Shown here: piece after piece, positions 1 through 6,152 of the stretch | Layout of the letters: each line of letters begins with the position of its first letter | Numbering within the stretch: the stretch's first letter is position 1 | DNA from: JAMCRM01 sp041685075 | GTDB taxonomy: Bacteria > Acidobacteriota > Terriglobia > Bryobacterales > Bryobacteraceae | Direction: 5' to 3' | Length of the DNA stretch: 7,496 nucleotides | Assembly: GCA_041685075.1 (NCBI GenBank) | Contig: JAWLGN010000275.1 | Coordinates: 1-7,496 of the forward strand | Notes under the pieces: model-generated | What the model saw: the letters and a program-made list of their open reading frames with translations, nothing else | Told to the model about the DNA's origin: nothing | Databases searched by the model: none | Program-made: the position numbers and the translations under genes

Positions 1-569
1 TGGTGCAGCTCGGCGGTGCCCATCTCCTTCTGAAACTCCGGCTGGATGAGGATGTCGCGCAGGATTTCGTCGGTGGCCATCAGGCAGTCGCTGTAGCCCA
101 CCAGGACGTCGTAGATGCGCACGATATCGTTCTTGCGCAACTCGGCGTCGTCGATGCTGAAGTGGCCGGTGTGCAGCGGGTAGTTGAGGGCGAAGTGGAG
201 ATCGTGGTAAAGGTTTGCGCCGGTGGCCACGATCCAGTCCACGAAGCCCGCCTTGATGAGCGGCACGACGGCCGCGCAGCCCAGGCCCGCGGGCGTGAGG
301 GCGCCCGAGAGCGTCATCCCGATAGTGACGTCGTCGGCCAGCATCTTGCCGGTGAATAGCTGGCAGCCCTCGCGCAGCCGCGCCGAGTTGTAAGCCAGAA
401 AGGTCTCCTCCATCAGGGCGCTGAGCTTTTCCCTGCCGGTGATCGCCTTGGGCAGGATGCGCCTGCCGGAAAGGTAGCGGTGCCGGTTGGGGAGTTTTTT
501 CTTTCTGAGCCAGTCGGGAACGGCCGAAAGGTCTTCGCGGCGGCGTTTCGTCTTCGCGGTGTCAGCCAT
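1..569 (-). CDS. Deoxyhypusine synthase-like protein (bacterial type), N-terminal part
   Basis: The 189 N-terminal residues of a DHS-family protein are present; the gene runs off the left edge, so about half of a usual 340-370 residue protein is seen. Family stretches are visible: an early segment around residues 62-98 (RLREGCQLFTGKML, then TLSGALTPAGLG), DWIVATGANLYHDLHFAL at 111-128, and DDAELRKNDIVRIYDVLV at 140-157. Eukaryotic and archaeal enzymes attach the aminobutyl group of spermidine to a lysine of eIF5A/aIF5A using NAD. Bacteria lack that target, and bacterial homologues (sometimes called speY) are thought to act on free polyamines, for example in homospermidine formation. The TGANLYHDL version of the nucleotide-binding region is typical of the bacterial group. 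The catalytic lysine lies in the missing C-terminal half and cannot be checked. The start is the ATG at 569-567; no good Shine-Dalgarno is visible. It is divergent from agmatine deiminase, which supports a polyamine role. Family call is firm; the exact reaction is inferred. Confidence 0.88.
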   Translation of the reverse strand, partial: MADTAKTKRRREDLSAVPDWLRKKKLPNRHRYLSGRRILPKAITGREKLSALMEETFLAYNSARLREGCQLFTGKMLADDVTIGMTLSGALTPAGLGCAAVVPLIKAGFVDWIVATGANLYHDLHFALNYPLHTGHFSIDDAELRKNDIVRIYDVLVGYSDCLMATDEILRDILIQPEFQKEMGTAELH

Positions 570-590
570 GATGGTAGGAATCGGTGGTCC

Positions 591-607
591 CACGTTAGAC
601 TAACATG
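591..607. promoter_or_regulatory. Imperfect palindrome in the divergent intergenic gap (candidate operator)
   Basis: The core GTTAG-A-CTAAC at 594-604 is a perfect inverted repeat about base 599. It extends to 591-607 with one mismatched pair (593/605). It lies between two divergent genes whose start codons are only 37 bases apart, and it touches the GTG chosen for aguA. A shared regulator binding here could control both genes. The arms are short, so chance is possible. Confidence 0.3.
597..605 (-). promoter_or_regulatory. Extended -10 promoter motif for the DHS-like gene
   Basis: Read on the minus strand this is TGTTAGTCT, an extended -10 (TGn followed by TAGTCT, which matches four of six positions of TATAAT). 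It would start transcription near 590, giving a leader of about 20 bases before the ATG at 569. A weak -35-like TTGCTC lies upstream with a short 15-base spacer. It overlaps the palindrome at 591-607, so a protein bound there would block it. Confidence 0.3.
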
Positions 608-1689
608 TGTCACGTTCGAGCAAGAACACACCCGTGCCGGCGGAACTGGGTTTCGCGATGCCCGCCGAGTGGGAGCCGCACAAGGCCACCTGGCTGGCCT
701 GGCCCCATAACCCCACCGACTGGCCCGACAAGCTGGACACCATCCGCTGGGTCTACACCGAGATGGTGCGGCGCATCGCCGCCGGGGAGACCGTGCGGAT
801 GCTGGTCCACTCCGCGGCCATGGAGCAGCAGGCGCGGCGGTATCTCGAGCGCGCGGGAGCCGGCACCCGCCGGGTGGATTTCGTCATCCACCCGACCAAC
901 CGCGGCTGGACGCGCGACAGCGGCCCGCTTTTCGTGAAGCGCCGGGTGGGGCGCCGCTCCGAGACCGCCATCGCGCACCTGCACTTCAACGCCTGGGCCA
1001 AGTACCCCGACTGGCGCAAGGACCGCCGCGTTCCTGAAGCCGCCGCGCGCCACCTCGGCAAGCGCCTCTTCAAAGCGCAGTACGGGGGACGCGACTTCGT
1101 GCTGGAGGGCGGCGGCATCGACGTGAACGGCCGCGGCACCCTCATCACCACCGAAGAATGCTACCTGGACCCCAAGTGCCAGGTACGCAACCCGGGCCTC
1201 GGCCGCGCCGAAATCGAGACCGTCATGAGGCAGTACCTCGGGGTGACCAACATCTTCTGGCTCCCCGGGGGGGTGGCGGGCGACGACACCCACGGGCACG
1301 TCGACGATGTCTGCCGCTTCGTCAATCCCCGCACCGTGGTGCTGGTGAAAGAGAGCAATCGCCGGGACGCGAACTACAGGCCGCTGGCGAAGAACTGGGA
1401 GCGCATCGGCGACCTGCGGCTGGAGGACGGATCGAAACCCGAAGTGGTGCCGCTGCCCATGCCCGGGCCCCTCACCTTCGACGGCTACCGCCTGCCGGCC
1501 AGCTACGCCAACTTCTATATTGCAAACGCGGCGGTGCTGGTCCCGACCTTCAACGATCCGCGCGACCGCGAGGCGCTGGGCATTCTGGCCGAACTCATCA
1601 CGGATCGCCCGGTGATCGGCATTCACGCGGTGGACCTGGTGCTCGGTTTCGGCACCCTGCACTGCCTCACCCAGCAGGAGCCGGCATAG
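607..1689 (+). CDS. aguA: Agmatine deiminase (peptidyl-arginine deiminase family)
   Basis: Cytosolic enzyme that hydrolyses agmatine to N-carbamoylputrescine and ammonia, the first of two steps (AguA, AguB) from agmatine to putrescine. The 360 residues match the usual length. Visible family marks in order are LGFAMPAEWEPHKATWLAWP (14-33), WTRDSGP (101-107, substrate guanidine contact), EGGGID (167-172), the catalytic His/Asp segment DDTHGHVDD (226-234), and the C-terminal GFGTLHCLTQQEP (347-359), whose Cys353 is the expected nucleophile. The last motif reads GFGTLHC rather than the common GGGNIHC; I believe this occurs in a known subgroup. All expected catalytic residues are present, so it should be active. 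The start is the GTG at 607. An ATG at 658 (residue 18), just before the conserved PAEWEPH, and a GTG at 634 are alternatives, and none has a strong Shine-Dalgarno. The gene is divergent from a DHS-like gene and converges on a permease gene. Confidence 0.93.
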   Translation: MSRSSKNTPVPAELGFAMPAEWEPHKATWLAWPHNPTDWPDKLDTIRWVYTEMVRRIAAGETVRMLVHSAAMEQQARRYLERAGAGTRRVDFVIHPTNRGWTRDSGPLFVKRRVGRRSETAIAHLHFNAWAKYPDWRKDRRVPEAAARHLGKRLFKAQYGGRDFVLEGGGIDVNGRGTLITTEECYLDPKCQVRNPGLGRAEIETVMRQYLGVTNIFWLPGGVAGDDTHGHVDDVCRFVNPRTVVLVKESNRRDANYRPLAKNWERIGDLRLEDGSKPEVVPLPMPGPLTFDGYRLPASYANFYIANAAVLVPTFNDPRDREALGILAELITDRPVIGIHAVDLVLGFGTLHCLTQQEPA

Positions 1690-1701
1690 CAGGCGCCGGG
1701 G

Positions 1702-3096
1702 CTAGCGTGCCTTTTCCAGGTTCGGGCGGATGCCGAAGTGGTAGACCGCCGCGCCCAGCCCGATGGTCAGGGCAGCCGCCAGCGAGGGGACAGGCTGCCA
1801 GACGATGCCGTAGACCATCATGGCGGTGCCCACCAGGATGTAGGCTGCAGGGATCAGGGGGAAGGCGAAGCTCACCGGGCGCAGCATCTGCCAGTCCGGC
1901 CGGCGGCGGAACTTGAACAGCGATGCCACCGACATCACGGTGAAGAACGTCAGGGTCAGCCCGATGTAGATGATCAACTGCGGGAAGGGCGTCAGGGTCA
2001 GGATCATCGAGCAGAGCCCCTGCGCCAGAATGGCCATGATGGGGGTATGGAAGCGCGGATGCACCTCCGCGGCCCGCCGGAAGAAGGCCTTATTCTGCGC
2101 CATGGCGTAATAGACGCGCGGGCCGATGGTCACCATGGCGTTCACCGTGGACATGATCGACACCGCCATGAGCGCCGAAAAGGTTCCCGCCACCTGCGGG
2201 CCGAACAGGTTGGAAGCCGCCAGAGACCCTATCGCCAGCACACCCTTCATTTCTTCGAGCGGGGTGGAGTAGATGTAGACGATGTTGAGGCCGAAGTAGA
2301 GGGTGGCCACCAGCGCGGTGCCCACGGCCAGCGCCGCCGGCAGCGTGCGCTCGGGGCGCCGCAACTCCTCGGCCACGTAGGTGGCTGCGTTCCATCCGCT
2401 GTAGCCCACCATCACCCATACCAGGCTGATGACGAACTGCGCGGGAATCGAGGAGGTGGAGGTGCGCACCGCGGGCTCGTAGAAATGCTCCCACCGGCCC
2501 GTGCCAGCCAGAAAAGCCAGGGCAATAAAGCCGGCCAGCACCAGCACCTTGGTGACGGTGAGGACGTTCTGCACCTTGGCCACGCGCGAGACCCCCAGGC
2601 AGTTCAGGAGGGTGAAGCCGGCGATCAGGGCGCAGGCCATCAACTGCCCGCCGCCCAGCGTCAGGGAGAGAGCTCCCGAGCCGATGGTGAAGTCCGCGTT
2701 GGCCTGCTTGAGCGAGGGGAAGAAGTAGCCCAAGTAGTCGGAGAAGGCCAATGCCGCGGCCGCGATGGGCGCGGAAAAGCCGGCGAAGAAGGAAACCCAG
2801 CCGGTCATGAAGCCCCAGGTAGGGCCGTAGGCGCGGGTCAGGTAGACGTATTCACCGCCGGAGGCCGGGAAGTTGATCCCCAGTTCGGAGTAGCTCAAGG
2901 CGCCGGCCAGCGCGAAGAACGCGCCCACTACCCAGCAGGCCAGAATGAGGCGCGCGTCTCCGAGGTCTCCCGCCATGAAGCCCGTGCTGCTGAAAATGCC
3001 GGTGCCGATCATGTTGGAGACCACCAGGGCAGTGGCGCTGAAGAAACCGAGTTGCCGGAGCAGTCCCGTTCCGGAAGCCTTCATCTGCTTAGGCAT
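1702..3096 (-). CDS. APC-superfamily amino acid/polyamine permease
   Basis: Inner-membrane secondary transporter of 464 residues with about 12 hydrophobic helices, as expected for the amino acid-polyamine-organocation superfamily. Helix 1 carries the unwound substrate-binding motif SNMIGTGIF (27-35). The loop with SYSELGINFPASGGEYVYL (68-86) is typical of LAT-like and related APC members. Helix 6 and the following loop show YSGWNAATYVAEELRRPER (232-250), and helix 8 contains STVNAMVTIGPRVYYAMAQ (316-334). Substrate cannot be read from sequence: neutral amino acids, arginine/agmatine or polyamines are all possible. Its convergence with aguA, 12 bases apart, makes a polyamine-pathway substrate worth considering but does not prove it. 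The ATG at 3096 is used; a second ATG at 3084 (residue 5) is equally acceptable. It has its own extended -10 just upstream, in the 31-base gap after the sheath gene, so it need not be in that operon. Confidence 0.87.
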   Translation of the reverse strand: MPKQMKASGTGLLRQLGFFSATALVVSNMIGTGIFSSTGFMAGDLGDARLILACWVVGAFFALAGALSYSELGINFPASGGEYVYLTRAYGPTWGFMTGWVSFFAGFSAPIAAAALAFSDYLGYFFPSLKQANADFTIGSGALSLTLGGGQLMACALIAGFTLLNCLGVSRVAKVQNVLTVTKVLVLAGFIALAFLAGTGRWEHFYEPAVRTSTSSIPAQFVISLVWVMVGYSGWNAATYVAEELRRPERTLPAALAVGTALVATLYFGLNIVYIYSTPLEEMKGVLAIGSLAASNLFGPQVAGTFSALMAVSIMSTVNAMVTIGPRVYYAMAQNKAFFRRAAEVHPRFHTPIMAILAQGLCSMILTLTPFPQLIIYIGLTLTFFTVMSVASLFKFRRRPDWQMLRPVSFAFPLIPAAYILVGTAMMVYGIVWQPVPSLAAALTIGLGAAVYHFGIRPNLEKAR

Positions 3097-3109
3097 TTCG
3101 TTGCCGACT

Positions 3110-3118
3110 ATTGTAACA
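3110..3118 (-). promoter_or_regulatory. Extended -10 promoter motif for the permease gene
   Basis: On the minus strand the sequence is TGTTACAAT: an extended -10 TGn followed by TACAAT, five of six matches to TATAAT. No -35 resembling TTGACA lies at 16-18 bases, which is usual for extended -10 promoters. The start point would fall near 3103, only about 7 bases before the ATG at 3096. The mRNA would be nearly leaderless, or would have a 19-base leader if the second ATG (3084) is used. Confidence 0.42.
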
Positions 3119-3127
3119 GCCGCGTAC

Positions 3128-4615
3128 TCATGGCCATCGCCCGGGCAGCGCGGTGGCCGGTTCCGCGATGGATTGGAAACGCAGCAGGCGGATGCGGTCG
3201 CTGTCCTTGATGGAGAGCCAGGTCATGAGTCCTCGATCGGTGATGGCCCGGGCGGCGCGCTCGGTGAGCAGCGCTTCGGCGCAGGGTTGCAGGACGGCTT
3301 CGCCGTTCTCGCGCCGCAGGTGCGCGGGCAGGCCCTCTACTTCGTGGAAGGCGTCCGGCCGCAGTTCCCATCCGTAGTGGCTGAAGCCGCGGGCGAGCAG
3401 CTCCAGGCAGGCGAAGACGGGATTGCCCCACAGGTAATCCTCGTGCGCGGGCGCGGCGGGCATCTCCTCGAAATCGAAGGCTTCGGTTTCGGCGTTGCCG
3501 CGTCCGTAGGGCAGGCGCAGCAGAAAGCGTGGGAGCGCCAGCCCTACCCATTCGGCCTCCGGCATGCTGCGCAGCGCCCGCCAGGCAGCGGCCGTTTCGG
3601 GCAGCACCTGCCAGTCGCGCGGGTCGGGCGATCGGGCGAGCGTGGGACAGCCCAGGATGCGGGGACTCGCCGCCGCGAGAAATGGTGCGCCGGCGGCGCG
3701 GGCGATGCGCCCCAAGGCGCGTACCAGTGCCAAATCCAGCGGACCGTTGGCGAAGGTGTAAGCGCCCGCCAGCACGGCCCACGGCTCGGCACCCGGGGTC
3801 CCCACGGAGCGCTCCACGATGATGTCGTAGAGCGGCGTGGAGGCCAGGTTCTCGGTGTTGGCCAGCGGTTCCAGTTCGGCCTGGGTGACGTCCAGGATGT
3901 ACAGTTTCAGTCCGGCGCCGCTCTCCATGCGGCGCACCAGAAAGAACAGCGCGCGCCAGGCGGCTTCCACGGCCTGAAAGTCGGGGTGATGCATGATGGC
4001 GCGCATCTGCGCGGAGACGGTTGCGTCGAGTTCGGCCAGCAGCTCCGGCAGCCGGGGGTCGGGTTTGGCTTCGATGTGCGGCGCAACGATTTCGCGCAGC
4101 AGCAGCGAGAAGGCGTCGGTGCGAGGCGGGGAGGCCGCCGGAGCAGCGTCCGGAGCGGCTTCGTCGAGCATCCGGGAGAAGAGCTGGTCCGGCGTGAGGC
4201 GCGCCAGTTCTTCGGCGGGCGCGGGCGGCGCTGCAGGCGCCGCCTTCCACGAGCGCATCGTGTCGGCGGCGGCTTCGAATGTCGAGCGGTCTTCCAGCCG
4301 GGCGCGCGTCTCCCGCAGCGTGCGGAAGACCGGCAGGCGGCGATAGAGTTCGTCCGGGTGAAAGTCGTCCAGGCCGGCGAATCGGAGGCACGGCAATTCT
4401 ACGCGCAACCCGTCCATCACCTGGTCGAAGTTATCGCGGTCCACGAGAAGGGGGCGGCGGCCCTCAAGCGAAGGGTCGCAGATGTTCCGGCCGGCGCGGC
4501 CGCTGAAATCGCCCATCAGGAGCATGCGGAAGGGAGTATCGGAGTCGCGCAGCGGGCTGGCCTCGGGCTCTTCGCCGGTATCGAGTCCCACCCTGGCATA
4601 TTCGGATCGCGCCAT
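3128..4615 (-). CDS. Fused TssB-TssC-like (VipA/VipB) contractile sheath protein, orphan
   Basis: TssB and TssC form the contractile sheath of type VI secretion systems. Counted from the ATG at 4615 (495 residues), the N-terminus is TssB-like: FRMLLMGDFSGR (29-40), VDRDNFDQV (58-66) and DDFHPDELY (83-91). An Ala/Pro-rich linker at about 125-172 leads to a TssC-like part: MRAIMHHPDFQAVEAAWRAL (204-223), VERSVGTPGAEPWAVLAGAY (267-286), LALPRFLLRLPYG (359-371), LWGNPVFA (395-402) and VEGLPAH (426-432). Separate TssB and TssC proteins are about 165 and 490 residues, so the fusion is compact. It ends about where TssC would continue with its conserved C-terminal segment; no remnant of that is seen in any frame before the permease gene. 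No other T6SS gene is adjacent. A GTG at 4633 could add 6 residues. It has no signal peptide or membrane helix. Homology is clear; whether it builds a sheath is open. Confidence 0.82.
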   Translation of the reverse strand: MARSEYARVGLDTGEEPEASPLRDSDTPFRMLLMGDFSGRAGRNICDPSLEGRRPLLVDRDNFDQVMDGLRVELPCLRFAGLDDFHPDELYRRLPVFRTLRETRARLEDRSTFEAAADTMRSWKAAPAAPPAPAEELARLTPDQLFSRMLDEAAPDAAPAASPPRTDAFSLLLREIVAPHIEAKPDPRLPELLAELDATVSAQMRAIMHHPDFQAVEAAWRALFFLVRRMESGAGLKLYILDVTQAELEPLANTENLASTPLYDIIVERSVGTPGAEPWAVLAGAYTFANGPLDLALVRALGRIARAAGAPFLAAASPRILGCPTLARSPDPRDWQVLPETAAAWRALRSMPEAEWVGLALPRFLLRLPYGRGNAETEAFDFEEMPAAPAHEDYLWGNPVFACLELLARGFSHYGWELRPDAFHEVEGLPAHLRRENGEAVLQPCAEALLTERAARAITDRGLMTWLSIKDSDRIRLLRFQSIAEPATALPGRWP

Positions 4616-4667
4616 TCTGCAACTGTAACCCACCCTGGGACCGAAATCGAGGGAGCAAAAACCGCTC

Positions 4668-4676
4668 TGCTAGAAT
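4668..4676 (+). promoter_or_regulatory. Extended -10 promoter motif for the DUF389-antiporter operon
   Basis: The sequence TGCTAGAAT is an extended -10: TGn followed by TAGAAT, five of six matches to TATAAT. No convincing -35 is present at the usual distance. Transcription would begin near 4683, about 3 bases before the ATG at 4686 and about 15 before the ATG at 4698. It lies in the 70-base gap between this operon and the divergent sheath gene, the only non-coding DNA available upstream. Confidence 0.42.
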
Positions 4677-4685
4677 TTCAATTTC

Positions 4686-6152
4686 ATGGAAGCTGCGATG
4701 TTGAAGCCGCGCGGGTTGCGCGCGCGAATCGAAGGCTGGTTGCACGTCAGTAGCCGCGCCAAGCCGCAGGTCTATGCACAGGTCTTCGACGCCTCCGATA
4801 TGGCGTCGCTGAACTACTGGCTGGAACTGTTCATCTCGGCCGGCATCGCCACTTTCGGGCTGGTGCTGAACAGCCCGGCGGTGATCATCGGAGCGATGTT
4901 GATCTCGCCGCTCATGGGCCCTCTGATGGGCACCGGCCTCGCGCTGGCGGTCGGCGATGTCTACCTGGGGACCAAGGCGGTTCTCAACCTGGCGGTCAGC
5001 ACGGCCGCGGCCATCGGGTTTTCGGCCGCGGTGGCGTGGGCCCTGCCCTTTCACACTACTACGACCGAGATCCTGGCGCGCACCAACCCGAACCTGCTGG
5101 ACCTGGGGGTGGCGCTGCTTTCGGGCCTGGCCGGTTCGGTGGTGGTGTGCCGCGGCGGCGGCGGCGGCGGCGTGACCGCGTTGCCGGGCGTGGCCATCGC
5201 GGTGGCCCTGATGCCGCCGCTCTGTACCGTGGGATACGGTGTGGGCAGCGGCGGGAACTGGAACATCATCGTCGGCGCGGGGCTGCTGTTCGTCACCAAC
5301 CTGGCGGCCATCGTGGCCGCCGCCTTCGCGGTCTTCTTCCTGGTGCAGATGGATGCCGCCGACGTGCGGCACGATATCGACCGCTATATCCAGCAGCGCG
5401 CCGCCGGCGATCGTTTCTACCGGCTGATCCAGCCGACCGCGCTCTCTGGCCTGGTGGGCAACATCGGCAAGCTGCGCTGGCGCATCGCCATGGTGGCGGT
5501 GGCGCTGGCGGCGATCTTCATCCCGCTGCGCAATGCGCTGATGCAGGTGGCGCGGGAGGCCCGCGCGCGCAATGCCATCCAGGAGACCGTCCGGCAGCTT
5601 GCTCCCAGCGACATCCTGGTCTCCCAGCAGGTGCGGCTGGGCCGCGATCGCATCGACATCCGTTTGATCACCACCGAGCGCGTGGAGACCGCCCGGGTGG
5701 TGGAGGCGCGCCGCGCGCTGGCCGAACGCGCCGGCCTGCCGGTGGAGCTGGCGGTGCGCGAAGTGGCCAGTAAGACCGAACTGGCCGAACTGCGCGACCG
5801 CATGCCCGTGCCGGAACCCCCACAGCCGCCCGAGGTCCGGTTTGCCGAGATGCGCAGCGAGTTGCTGGCGCGCGTGCGCGGGCCGCTCGAGGAGATGTGG
5901 CCGGAAGGCGCCATCATGCTGGGCTACGAGGTGGCCTTCAGTCCCGGGGGCACCGTGCTGCGGGTGCGTTACCAGGCCGATGAAGAAATCGGCCCGCTGG
6001 GGTTGGAACTGTTGCAGCGGGCGCTTAGTTCGCGTATCTATGCGCCCGAACTGACCGTCACGCTGGACCGCGTCATGCCGGAGCCCGAGGCCGTCCAGAA
6101 AAATCCCACCATCGGGAAGCCCTCTCCACGAGGCGCCGCGCGCGTTCCATAA
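4686..6152 (+). CDS. DUF389 family multi-pass membrane protein
   Basis: A 488-residue protein whose first half matches DUF389: YWLELFISAGIATFGLVLNS (44-63), then VIIGAMLISPLMGPLMGTGL (66-85), further hydrophobic helices near 98-120, 138-155 and 193-220, and LPGVAIAVALMPPLCTVGYG (166-185). A last hydrophobic helix (267-280) is followed by a soluble region of about 200 residues rich in charged helices, with a proline-rich joint at 374-382. The family's function is not established; it is a conserved inner-membrane protein. Six identical GGC codons give Gly157-162 in the loop before LPGVA, where homologues I recall have a mixed short loop. The ATG at 4686 is given; the ATG at 4698 (residue 5) has a better ribosome site, GGAAG at 4688-4692. 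The stop codon overlaps the antiporter start, indicating one operon and translational coupling. Transport of an ion or small solute with its neighbour is only a guess. Confidence 0.87.
   Translation: MEAAMLKPRGLRARIEGWLHVSSRAKPQVYAQVFDASDMASLNYWLELFISAGIATFGLVLNSPAVIIGAMLISPLMGPLMGTGLALAVGDVYLGTKAVLNLAVSTAAAIGFSAAVAWALPFHTTTTEILARTNPNLLDLGVALLSGLAGSVVVCRGGGGGGVTALPGVAIAVALMPPLCTVGYGVGSGGNWNIIVGAGLLFVTNLAAIVAAAFAVFFLVQMDAADVRHDIDRYIQQRAAGDRFYRLIQPTALSGLVGNIGKLRWRIAMVAVALAAIFIPLRNALMQVAREARARNAIQETVRQLAPSDILVSQQVRLGRDRIDIRLITTERVETARVVEARRALAERAGLPVELAVREVASKTELAELRDRMPVPEPPQPPEVRFAEMRSELLARVRGPLEEMWPEGAIMLGYEVAFSPGGTVLRVRYQADEEIGPLGLELLQRALSSRIYAPELTVTLDRVMPEPEAVQKNPTIGKPSPRGAARVP
4688..4692 (+). 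promoter_or_regulatory. Shine-Dalgarno favouring the second ATG of the DUF389 gene
   Basis: GGAAG lies five bases before the ATG at 4698 and inside the first codons of the longer reading. If the transcript begins near 4683, as the extended -10 suggests, this site would place translation at residue 5 (MLKPRG) rather than at the ATG at 4686. Confidence 0.4.
5154..5171 (+). repeat. GGC trinucleotide tract (six copies) inside the DUF389 gene
   Basis: Six consecutive GGC codons encode Gly157-162 between two membrane helices. Every codon is the same, which points to replication slippage rather than selection for glycine at each site. Changes of one unit keep the frame, so loop length could vary between strains without inactivating the gene. 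Confidence 0.9.

Noticed and set aside
610..1662. Open frame of 350 codons on the minus strand opposite aguA.
   Set aside because: It is the mirror of a well-supported gene in very G+C-rich DNA; its translation is His/Val/Gly/Ala-rich with no recognisable motif.
1687..1712. Possible hairpin terminator around the GGCGCC between aguA and the permease gene.
   Set aside because: The self-complementary stretch is only six bases without a loop, and no T-run follows on either strand.
1738..3210. Long plus-strand open frame opposite the permease gene (490 codons).
   Set aside because: The translation is low-complexity, rich in Gly, Arg, Gln and His, and looks like a shadow of a membrane-protein gene; the minus frame has clear APC motifs.
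4622..4627. TACAGT on the minus strand as a -10 box for the sheath gene.
   Set aside because: It matches only four of six positions, has no TGn extension or -35, and lies six bases before the ATG, so it is too weak to annotate; no better promoter was found in the gap.
2945..4753. Plus-strand open frame of 602 codons across the sheath gene.
   Set aside because: It crosses the permease start, the whole sheath gene and the start of the DUF389 gene, and has no family motif; the sheath motifs are in the opposite frame.
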